A stretch of 64,000 nt of DNA from Sanghuangporus weigelae (taxonomy: Eukaryota > Basidiomycota > Agaricomycetes > Hymenochaetales > Hymenochaetaceae). The position numbers and the translations under genes are program-made. How positions within the stretch are numbered: position 1 is the first letter of the stretch; every line of letters starts with the position of its first letter. The notes under the pieces were generated by a model. The model did no database searches. It was not told the origin of the DNA and saw only the letters and a list, made by a program, of their open reading frames with translations. The stretch spans positions 992,001 to 1,056,000 of the forward strand of contig CP137328.1 in NCBI GenBank assembly GCA_033182465.1, read 5' to 3'. Below, piece by piece: positions 55,029 to 64,000 of this stretch.

Positions 55029-57313
55029 TCACCTAGCACTTCGGCGTTCATCCACAATGGCTTTCACCCACTCGAGGACAACAGTCTCAAGCATCGTGTC
55101 CCAGCCCTCCTCACGGCGTGCTACAAGTTTCGCATCAAAACCAATAAGCGGGATCTCGCCCTTCCCTGGAATGAATTGCGTGCGAGCGGGTGAAGTTGGA
55201 GTAATAGGTCGGGAAGTGGCTAGGGAGTCGTTACTTGTTGATGGCTGGCCGGATGGCGATGCAGATAATGAAGATTGAGACGGTATGGGTAGGGCTGCGG
55301 CCAGTGTCGTGAGCGGAATGAGATAACGAAGTTTGAGAGCACTAACGAAAGTGAGTCAGAGAACATTTCATAATCCCATTCCGTGTATTAAAAAGTTCTA
55401 CTCACGCGGCCCAGAGTCGAAGATTATCCGTCCTCCTGAAGGTCCATCCAGTTTTCCGCTTCTCTGCTGCTTCCCCGCCGCCTTCGTCAGCAGCAGCCTT
55501 CTGTTCAAGCGCGGCGATATCATGGATCGCATCTTTATTAATGTATCCCCACATCTTGCGACTTCGGCGGATCCCTGCATTGTATGCAACACAGAGCAGC
55601 TGTCCAGACGATAGTGCTGTAAGCAACTCAATCCGTGAGGTGTAAGGAATTGGAAGGAGCGGCAGCAGGGATAAAGGAAGGAGATTGACAAGAAGAGCGT
55701 GTGCTCGGGCTAATAAGATTAGCGTCAATGCACAACAGAATAATCAGGCAGAGTAGACACAATAAAAGGAAGTTACTCACCTAGTGGATCGTTGGGGAAA
55801 GCATTGTGTTTAGCCCACTCCGGAAGGTCATCTTCATCAATGCTCTTCTCACTATCAGACTGCTCAGGTGACTCCGTCTCTTCTGAGATCACCATGTTGC
55901 CCATGGCTTCTGCCACCCCAGGCAAAACGGACCTATGTCCGCGCATAGGAGAAATGTCGTCCCGATGTCTTCCAAGGCTCGTCCGCCGCCCCTTGGCTTC
56001 TCTCTCCCTCTCTAATCGCGCGGCGCGTTCCCAGCCTCGTGAACCATCGGGACTCCTGCCCTCGAAGAGGCTTTCATCGACTGCATCGAGGTATTTCTCT
56101 ATGATTTCTCGTTCATTCTTGAGGTCCGCGAGACGCATGTCTTGACGGTATAACCAACCACCTCCGAGTACTAGACGTTCATCCCATACATCACGTTTCT
56201 CTCCCTCTTCCGACTTGAGATCGTCCTCCTCTTCGTCATCCCATACAGGAATACCTTCAGATCGGCCAGGAACGGTCACTACAGATACCGCAAATGAGAC
56301 ATCGTGACCTTGAGGATGTGATTGTCTTTGTTGCTGTAGTTCGTCATTTTCGAGCACGGTTTGGATTGGTTCGGGAGACCGAGATTCCTGGGAGGATACA
56401 CGGTCACTTTGGGCGTCATATGCTTCGTCTGATAAAGGTAGTCGCGCTCTTTCTTCCAGTATTCGCAATGTGGTAAGGACGTCAAGAGCTAATCGACGTA
56501 TGCGAGCCATAGGATCCGATGTGCCATTTGGATTCGATATCACTCGTTTCATCGGCACGGGTTGGAGAGAGCTGGGCCGAAACTGCTGCCTGTTTGGTTG
56601 AAGGGCAACAGAATCGTCCGGTAAGGAGACGCAGTAGTTGCGAACGGAGCGTATAAGCTGAGTGGTAAGCCTCAACGCCGAAAGCACATCTAAACTCTCT
56701 TCCGGGTTATTATCGTTGCCAGACAGTTTCCAGCATCCACAGACCGCCTCGAGGTCTCTTATTACCCCGGGTTTTAGATTTTCCGGATCGACCTCGTACG
56801 TTCTTTCAATGTATGGATAAGGCGATCGAGTGAAGACAGGAACAGCAGGTGAGGGGGGAAGATGGAATTCCTGTATGCTACTCAACGACGGCCGCAACGG
56901 CCGATTCGTCGAGCTGCCAATGGCGGGAACGAGCCCCTTATTCTCCTTGAGCGACCTACGCGTAATTCAGCAATCCAACCGACAAGTAAGTTGGAAAAAG
57001 ACCATGTAGCACAGGCAACTCACTCCTGCTTTGCTGCAATGCCTGTCTTTGTGAAATAATGTTGAAGGTGCTCAATACTCCCAAGCGCCATGACGCTCTC
57101 GCGCTTTGCCGCACTCCTGCTGAACGGCTTCTGCAGCCTGTTCGACGAGTTCATGTTTGGATAGAACGCAGTCTGTCTGCGACTTTTCTTCGCTGCAGCG
57201 TCTGACGAGGACGGCGAGGACGAAGCAGCAGATGACGGTGGGAACTCAAAGGCGTCGAGCTTCTTCTCTTCCTCTGGGCTCTGGGTCGTCGGTGATGATG
57301 TTATCCCTGTCAT
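55029..57313 (-). CDS. Conserved-looking protein of unknown function, 693 residues
   Basis: Four exons (57313-57024, 56955-55781, 55709-55406, 55341-55029) encode 693 residues. I do not recognise the family. Seen: a Ser/Pro-rich disordered N-terminus with basic KKSRRQTAFYPN and a helical MALGSIEHLQHYFTKTG. A structured part follows (VIRDLEAVCGCWKLS, LDVLSALRLTTQLIRSVRNY). A long acidic, disordered middle comes next (WDDEEEDDLKSEEGEKRD, SEKSIDEDDLPEWAKHN). A C-terminal domain is rich in hydrophobic leucines (ARAHALLVNLLPLSLLPLLP, LLTALSSGQLLCVAYNAGIR) with WGYINKDAIHD and TGWTFRRTDNLRLWAAALK. It ends WDTMLETVVLEWVKAIVDER. No signal peptide. The exon joins are all in phase and the C-terminal domain looks conserved, so this is probably a real fungal housekeeping or polarity-type protein. 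Confidence 0.82.
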
Positions 57314-57724
57314 CGTCGTCTTAGCATCCAGGACACTGCCAGCTCACGACACGGCGTATGAAATTACGAGACCAGAATTAGTGTCGTGAATGTCCCCTGG
57401 GAACTTTATCCTTAGCTGCAATCAACGAAATCATGATTATCCATCGAGAACTTTGCAAAGCCGGACACGATTCTTGATCGGCCACGTGATGAATCTGGGG
57501 ACGTGTTCAGCACGTGCCATTTGCTATGTGCTCGGAGCAAAATATAACCAAACACAATACATTAAACAGCGAACAACAAGCTCGGATAAACAACGTAATG
57601 TAGACCAGAAAGGACAGTACTAGTGTTCGACTACGCAAAAGAATTTGAAAGACGGTGGATATACTGAGCCCGTGGCGGAACACTGACGGACTCTACGCTC
57701 CCAACACTCTCGAGCAATGTACGC
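57314..57724. other. Intergenic, nothing recognised
   Basis: Promoter of the preceding minus-strand gene and 3' flank of the hydrophobin gene. A plus-strand frame at 57390-57623 has no domain. Confidence 0.6.
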
Positions 57725-58165
57725 TTAGAGACTGACGTCGACAGGGACGCAGCCAAGAGAAATGAGGCCGTCTGAGAAGTGAAATCAGGTCAACACGTCG
57801 AATTTAAGTGAGCATGCGACTTACTGAAGCTGTTGTCCGTGCAGCAAACCGGGCTCGCGCTGCAGCCAGCGCTACCAATGCCGATGGCCTGAGCAAGCGA
57901 ATTAGCTTCATAAAACATCCCTTAGATATTACTCAGGAGTACTTACGCTGATAGGAGAACAAGTGACACCAACGAGGGCAGACACGTCCTGGACGACAAC
58001 ACCAAGAAGGCTGAGCAGGCCCGAAACGGCTTCACTATCGGCCTGCTGAACGCTGTTGCAGCACTGAAGCGATCCAGTGTTGCACTCGTCGCTAGCAGGG
58101 ACAGGGGCGGGGGTGGCGACCGCAAGGATGGCGAGGGAGGCAACGGTGAAGACTTTGGCGAACAT
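57725..58165 (-). CDS. Class I hydrophobin
   Basis: Small secreted amphipathic protein that self-assembles at air-water or cell-surface interfaces and coats aerial hyphae. Three exons (58165-57947, 57888-57825, 57771-57725) encode 109 residues. Seen: a signal peptide MFAKVFTVASLAILAVA, a short Pro/Ala linker, then the eight-cysteine pattern C-X6-CC-X(long)-C-X(about 13)-C-X5-CC-X12-C (CNTGSLQCC ... VTCSP ... AGCSASPVCC ... LGCVP). The long loop between cysteines 3 and 4 and the hydrophobic LLSLLGVVVQDVSALVGV stretch are class I features. The two introns fall at positions commonly seen in basidiomycete hydrophobin genes. Confidence 0.95.
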
Positions 58166-60324
58166 CGTTAAAGAATGTTGTTCGAGAGTTTAAGAGGTTG
58201 CAAGAGACAAGCAGGGACTGAAGTTAGAGAGAAAATATAGTAGAACGGAGGCTTTCGTTCAACTGAGGATTGAAAGTCGCAAAATTGCAGAGCTTTTATG
58301 TCTTCGAGGAGATAGAGATTGACTCATCGAAATTACGACCTTGTTGCTCTTCCGAAAATCAATTTGATTCGGATCCAGCGGAGAAGACAGGAAAAACAAG
58401 AAAACAAATGGGTACAAGCGCCTCCCTGCATTTCTTCACCTTATTTCCATCGAAATGAATGAGCGAAGACGAGACGGAACACACTTGGATGATCTTCAGA
58501 AGCACCAGTAGAACCGAAACCAGTTTATTGCATACCCATAATGACCCCATCTTTCAGCCAAGTCTAGACAGAGATGATTTCAAATCGAAAATAAATAAGC
58601 CAATGATCGTCCAAATCCCCGAACGGTCTACACGCGGGGACGTAGTAAACCCGCAGAAGCCGCAACAAGATGTTAGCACGTTGTGATATTGAATAGGTAA
58701 TCAATAATAAAGACGGTGAAACACGTTCTCAGTACTCGGCGCTGATAGAGTGTACAGCCCCAACCGACGAGGTGAGAGTGAGGACAGCGGGAGAAGCTGT
58801 TAAAGGCTGTTTTCGTTCGTAATTAAACATCATGGGTAAGGATATTCGGTCCAACTGTCTCCCACGTTCATACGAAAATTGCACCGAGAGGCCGTTCAAG
58901 ATACAAATAGAACAGCTCGGCCCCGTAAGGTACTACTGATCATTGCCGATTACTATCAAGGATTTTCAGGGTGGTTCGGAAGAACACGGAGAACACGGCG
59001 AAGAGCTTGAACCCTGTCAGGAAGTTGTTTGAGTGCAACAAACTGTCATCTTCATCCAATCTAGTTAATCGTCGAAAAGCCCCAGAATTATGCGATGGAA
59101 TTAACAACAGTCCTTCTGTGAGTACCGACCAAGTTCGGCCCCAGTGAAAGCTCTTGGCAGACTGGAGTAGCAAAGAAGTAAATTGTTATTCGGAAAGGAA
59201 CAGAAGACCGTGTAAATTCGGGGTATCCAGAGCAGCGAGAACACGAAGTCCGCAGGAAGGGGTTCTCGCCGATGAGAAGTGAGCCAAACTCTTCACAATA
59301 GATATGGAAGAAACGGCATCCTTGATGACATCGGCTGAGAGTGCAGCGGAGTTGAGCCGAAATCGACCCCGTTTGTGGACTTTCTGTAAAAAGATGCGGT
59401 GAATTGACTTGACACCAAGTAGAAATCACTCCGAGCGTATCGGAGCTTATTGAGCACAAAAGTTGGGTAGCTCTCAAGGCATGTATTCACGCCGGGAAGC
59501 TAAGCTCTGAGTGGTGGATAGTGTGTTTGAGCATCGGGTGCCTTGAGATACAATGACTAGCGGGAAGACCACCTATAGTCAAACCAATGACAGATAGCTC
59601 GTTCATCTACTAGGCGCGTGCGTTATTTCAAAAAATCGGCGAGAGAACTGGCAAGCCAGAATCTGACGGCACCTTTAGGCAGACTTGCGTATTGGCTAAA
59701 GCTCTGACCACAGAGATAGCCGATCCAATTGCAAGAAGTGTACAAATATGCTGAGCACTTCCTGAGGCAGGTGGCAACCGGTAACAGCCACGAAGATATT
59801 AGCAGAATGACCGCTACAGTGATGAGAAATAGGAGAGCTTTTCAGGAAGTGCAACTGAAGGCTCAGTCACGGCTATACTGTATATAGAGGAAATTCACTG
59901 TATTATGAGACTTGTTGAGACGATATGGAAGACGGAAGCAAATCAGATGTACACTGTTTGTGCCTTCCGGAATTGGACACGGATGCAGATCGATTTTAAG
60001 ATCGGCGTGTCTTTTTTGATTGGCTTTTGCCGAGATTCGATTCTTCGATACTCAATCACAACTATGCTTGACTATATTCTTATTGAACACGAATCCAACA
60101 GAATTTGTCGTTTTTTTTTGGCAAAGGGGAACAGGATGACATTGTCCACCAAAGCACAACAATGTCGAGAGATATTGGGGCAATGGCGCTGATGATCTGT
60201 TGTCAGGCTGTGAGACTAAACGTTAGTAGCTCGCTTGCTTGGCGCGTGTCATAGGCAATTTTGGCTCCCTTTCATTGCATTGCTCCACCCTCCTTTTCAC
60301 CTTGGCTGCATTCCTTGAGCGAAG
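58166..60324. other. Long intergenic region, no gene recognised
   Basis: Contains the hydrophobin promoter at its left. Minus-strand frames at 58940-59490 (up to 129 codons) and plus-strand frames at 58270-58686 and 59905-60192 have no domains or splice context. A non-coding RNA or long 5' leader cannot be excluded from sequence alone. Confidence 0.45.
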
Positions 60325-62703
60325 ATGGCCTCGTCATCCCGACAGCCCGCAGCTCTTGGCTCTATCAGGTTCGACTCGAACGACCACGACCATGGCCTGG
60401 AACAGCAGATGTCACAAAGCACGGTCGTGGAACCAGCTCGTGCTTTTACGCACGATGGAAGCGCCCATTCCAACGAGCAATCTGTGCGGATCGAGATGAA
60501 GCCCCTCAACGATGAAGGAACTCTTCATGCGCCGACTCCACATGGTGCAGACCTGCATAGAAGAATCTCAACACGCGTCGAGGACGGGTTGCACGACTTT
60601 GTTCACAGAGTCGAGCACGGTCTTTACATGGACGAGGCCGGACAAAATCGTCGCCAGGCGATGTGGGATCGTTTTCGTGGGAAGGGAAGAAGGAGAATTA
60701 CCTGGGCTGAAAGCGCAAAGAATACTGCTAAGTGCAGTAGTATGTCCTTCTTTCTTGCTTCTCTCCGTTCTCGCCAGCTGAAGCGTTCTTGTTCAGTATT
60801 GAATGTCTTCCTTCTGTTCATTCCGTTTGCTTGGGCGGCGCATTTCACGAAAGACGACAGTGAATGGCATAGCTCGAACCTCATTTTTATCGGTGCGTTA
60901 TTTACCCGCTTCTCTGCATTCTTGATTATTTACCCTGTTACAGTATGCTTCTTGTCCATCATACCCCTGGAGAAGCTCTTCGACTTCGGTGGTGAGCAAA
61001 TGGCCCTCTACACGGGCAAAGACCTTGGCGACCTCATCATTGTGACTTTGAACAAGTATGCTGCCCATCCCTCTCCAGGTTTCATAATCCTGAATTCTGT
61101 TCTCAGCGCCGTGGAGGCTACGCTTGCGATTATCCTACTGCTCAAATGCGAGTGAGTCTCATGTTTCTCCGATCAATTTACGAAATCGATAATGGAAGCG
61201 TCTGCGCTTATTTTGCCGCTGATTCTTCAAATTTTGTTCGGCGTTCCGGCAAGTTTCTGAGAAATTACTCATCCTTGCTTCGCAGGCTTCGAATTCTCCA
61301 AGCCACCATCGTCGGTATGTGTTTCGCCGCTTTTCGTAAATATTTCAGTAATTTATATTTTTTAAAATTAATCAGGTGTCGTTCTGCTTCATTTGTTGCT
61401 TGTTCCAGGAACTGGCTTCCTTACGGGCGGAGCCCGTATTTACGAACAATCTCTTCACCCTCATTACACTCAACTCAACCATACCCTTCTCGCGATCGGG
61501 TAGGCTTTGTCGCCTGCTTGATTCAGAGAACTTAGCTAAACAATCTTTATTGGTTTGTGGACAGCGTATTGAGCCTTCTGGTTCCCGCAGCTTTCTTCGC
61601 CGCTCTTGACAATGGAACTACAGCTGAATCCACTCTTACTGACACGGCTTCGGTTAACAACTTCCTCAAAATGAGCCACGGGCTTGCAGTTATTCTTCTT
61701 ACAGTGTACGTGCATCATGACTTTTCGTGATGCTCGTCCAGATTCATCTAACAATGTGTCCTCAGTTATGTCGCTTCGCGCGTCTTTTTGCACAACCCAC
61801 CAGGTGAAGGAAATGCGTTCCGTCCACCTGCTGGAGCTCCAAAGGAGGTTCATAATGAGGAACATCACCTCGAGCAGAAGGAGCCGGAGGTGAACTCAGG
61901 ATTTTGCGCGATATTCCTGATTGCCACTATCGCCGTTATGGCTGTCACCGCCGAGATGGTGAGCATTCAACTTTTAGTCAAGTAATCCCACCTTACATCG
62001 ATCTGTACATAGCTGGTAGAGTCAATCGAACACGTACGCGAAGACGGAAACATCGGCGAGGAGTGGTTCGGACTCATCCTCCTACCTATTGTCTCTTTCT
62101 CCGCCGATGGTGTCGTCGCTATTCTTTACTTCCTCCGCGCTTTACTGTTCTTGAAGCCCCCGCCACCGAAGACACTCGCAGAAGATCGGGCAATTGACTT
62201 GAGCATCCAGTTTACATTATTCTGGATGCCATTCCTCGTACTACTGGCTTGGTGGACTGGCAGGCCGCTTATGTTGCTCTTCGGTGGGTAGATCTTCTGG
62301 AAATTGTGACGTCTCGTACTGATAATATGAACTTCCTGACGGAACAGATATGTATGAGGTTGCTGTGCTTCTCGGCACATGCTTCCTCGTCAACTATGTC
62401 ACTGCTGACTCCAAGACAAACTGGGCGGAAGGCTACATCATGATTGCTTTCTACTTCATGATTGTCAGTAGTTTATTCTACCTCGCATCCTATCCTTTGC
62501 TTCACTGACGGACGCTCTAAATTTATATTTAGGCTCTTGTTACGTGGTTCTACACGGGACAGACAGCCATTGAAGAGATGCTCGCCTCGTGTCGTGGACG
62601 CGAACTTGAAGGCGATCCTTTGGGCGAGGCAGTTGCAGTTATCGAGAAAGGTGTTGAAGTCATTGCTGAAGACATCGTCAAGCGTGCCGTATCACTAAGA
62701 TAA
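60325..62703 (+). CDS. Vacuolar cation/proton exchanger, CAX family
   Basis: Exchanges cytosolic cations, classically Ca2+, for vacuolar protons. Eleven exons were read: 60325-60739, 60797-60892, 60944-61055, 61107-61151, 61286-61314, 61376-61499, 61565-61705, 61766-61958, 62013-62283, 62348-62463 and 62533-62703. They encode 570 residues. Seen: a soluble N-terminus of about 130 residues, then helices including LNVFLLFIPFAWAAHF, LEKLFDFGGEQMALY, and the first alpha-repeat DLGDLIIVTLNNAVEATLAI with its glutamate. LHLLLVPGTGFLTGGARIY and an acidic loop (LEQKEPE) follow. The second half has LLPIVSFSADGVVAILYFL where typical members have a GN..EH motif, then IQFTLFWMPFLVLLAWWTGR and KTNWAEGYIMI. 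The second repeat thus has Asp instead of Glu and lacks the Gly-Asn, so ion choice may differ. Confidence 0.92.
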
Positions 62704-63895
62704 TTCCAAGAAAGTCAAGCATCAACATTACAGTTTCTGATTCCATGGACATGGTGTTTTTTTTTGTTTGTATGTATACTTGCATCGTTTCCTCTGTTTC
62801 ATGCTATCTATCGCTCTCGTTACATATCTGTTTCATTGCATCGTTCTGCATCTCTGATCTACTCACTACCATTCATCCGTCATTCATTTCACTTTGTATC
62901 TCGTTCGATTACCTTAATATTATTGCAGGCAGGTTCTTGCCGCGTTCAATAGCTACTATACTCACAATTCCCTTAACAAATGGACTCATATCTCATTTTG
63001 TTCACTGCATTTGCATAGTCAAGATAAAATGTACATGGTTTATTAGATATCACCACACGACCATAACCACTAGTTATACAATTGCACGTGACCGCGACAG
63101 TGACAAACAACAGTACACAATGGCGGCTTCTTTTGAATCTTCACCCCATCGAACGTCTTTGCTTCGCCATTGCTAACGATCGAGCACTTTCGCTTATGCG
63201 AGACTACGTGAACGGTTATGCCATTTGCAGCAGATACGTTTAATCTTTGAGATAAGTAACTCCCTCTCTGCCAAACGTATCTTCAAAAGGAATTTGCGGA
63301 ATATCCGCACAGAACCATTTGGATCCGATACCACTGCGGGTTAGACCTCAGCGTAACGGCGTTCACAACTGTTGTGGGCACCAAGAAATGGGTTGTCGAA
63401 CGGCGTGCACGTCCTACTGCGGCGAAACACAACACTCAGATAAAATTACGAATTTGGTCCCTATGCTTCTCCGAGTCTTTGAGCGTGGCGACCGCGTCCC
63501 GCACGCCCCGAACGCCGTTGCGTGGAATCTGTTGGAAGATCCCGCAAAGGTATATGGTCACCTGGTTTGAGGTCTCAACAGGCTAACTTAATGGTGGCCA
63601 CCAGAAATGTTGTGCAGCATGTTCTACAAGCTGCTAGAAGTATGACCGGGTCTTTCAAGACCTGAATACGTGGCTCAAACGCTGGAGGACCGCAACGTAA
63701 GCTTGAGACTACAGCGGTGATGGCTTCCTGCCGTGACGCCGTCGATCGAATCCTAGCCGCCAGCCGCTAGGCGACCAAATCTGGCTTGGCCCGATTCTAC
63801 GTAGCCGACCTAGATAGTCTCGTCTTTTCGATCCTACTTATTAGCCTTTCTTTCGCCTACGCAGGCTTCATTACGCCCCGTCTTTCCTTTCCACC
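62704..63895. other. Intergenic, no gene recognised
   Basis: 3' flank of the exchanger gene, AT-rich with T-runs (62756-62765), then the 5' flank of a gene at the right edge. A 143-codon plus-strand frame at 62745-63176 is hydrophobic and repetitive in composition, typical of T-rich non-coding DNA. Frames at 63319-63586 have no domain. Confidence 0.5.
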
Positions 63896-64000
63896 ATGAC
63901 TTCTTCATTTGGGTACCAAAGACTGTCTGAACCGCACACACCGACGTCTGCAATTACCCAACCTGACCGTGCACATTCTAATGGATATTCGGCACCCATA
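63896..64000 (+). CDS. Start of a gene cut by the window edge
   Basis: An ATG in the good context CCACCATGA opens 35 codons that stay open to the edge (MTSSFGYQRLSEPHTPT...). The leading residues are Ser/Pro/Thr-rich and give no domain. A pyrimidine-rich leader (CTTTCTTTCG, CCCCGTCTTTCCTTTCC) precedes the ATG, as is common upstream of fungal starts. The partial length prevents identification. Confidence 0.4.
   Translation, partial: MTSSFGYQRLSEPHTPTSAITQPDRAHSNGYSAPI

Noticed and set aside
59088-59477. 129-codon minus-strand frame in the long gap before the exchanger gene
   Set aside because: No motif, no splice support, no plausible start context.
62745-63176. 143-codon plus-strand hydrophobic frame that might suggest a membrane protein
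   Set aside because: Arises from T-rich DNA; no charged boundaries or conserved residues.
1-64000. Search for CRISPR arrays, rRNA and tRNA genes
   Set aside because: No regularly spaced repeats and no convincing cloverleaf or rRNA sequence were seen by eye; a covariance-model scan would be needed to exclude tRNAs with introns.

Overview
The window is nuclear DNA of a filamentous basidiomycete, almost certainly an agaricomycete. Genes are broken by many short introns (mostly 44-100 bp, GT-AG with rare GC-AG). The gene set fits that group: a class I hydrophobin, a DUF7918 protein, fungal GH79 glycosidases, a C2-NACHT-WD40 receptor, crinkler-type proteins and secreted SurE-like phosphatases. 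All exon models were built by eye from reading frame, splice signals and family conservation. For every gene called intact, the exon lengths sum to a multiple of three.

Left part (1-26 kb) is mostly ordinary chromosome: NADPH oxidase (minus), mitochondrial ribosomal protein S10 (minus), a casein kinase 1-like kinase (minus), a GPI-anchored GH79 glycosidase (minus), a DUF7918 protein (plus), a seven-helix membrane protein (minus), an F-box protein (minus), the MRG15/Eaf3 chromatin protein (minus) and the exon-junction protein Mago nashi (minus). Between the DUF7918 gene and the membrane protein lies a 2.5 kb graveyard: the tail of a WD40 receptor, the 5' exons of a second GH79 gene, and a 580 bp inverted-repeat transposon (MITE).

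Middle part (26.4-54.7 kb) is an accessory island. It holds three full-length paralogues of a crinkler-header protein with a C-terminal kinase-like domain (26.5-28.5, 28.8-30.8 and 34.6-36.6 kb, all minus), plus a broken fourth copy. It also holds an unrecognised disordered nuclear-type protein, a 1663-residue C2-NACHT-WD40 receptor, and four SurE-like genes. Two of the SurE copies sit in a directly duplicated cassette of about 2.5 kb (37.4-39.9 and 47.2-49.7 kb), share the same premature TGA, and are nearly identical only in their central 0.85 kb. A third carries a frameshift; the fourth, at 53.4-54.6 kb, is intact.

Right part (55-64 kb) returns to ordinary sequence: a 693-residue conserved-looking protein of unknown role (minus), a class I hydrophobin (minus), a vacuolar cation/proton exchanger of the CAX family with an altered second repeat (plus), and the first codons of a further gene at the right edge.

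Fungal genes are not in operons, so neighbours need not share a pathway. The coherent theme is the island: NACHT-WD40 receptors and crinkler-type proteins are associated in the literature with self/non-self recognition or conflict, and here they occur with duplicated, recombining and decaying copies, as expected of a fast-evolving locus.
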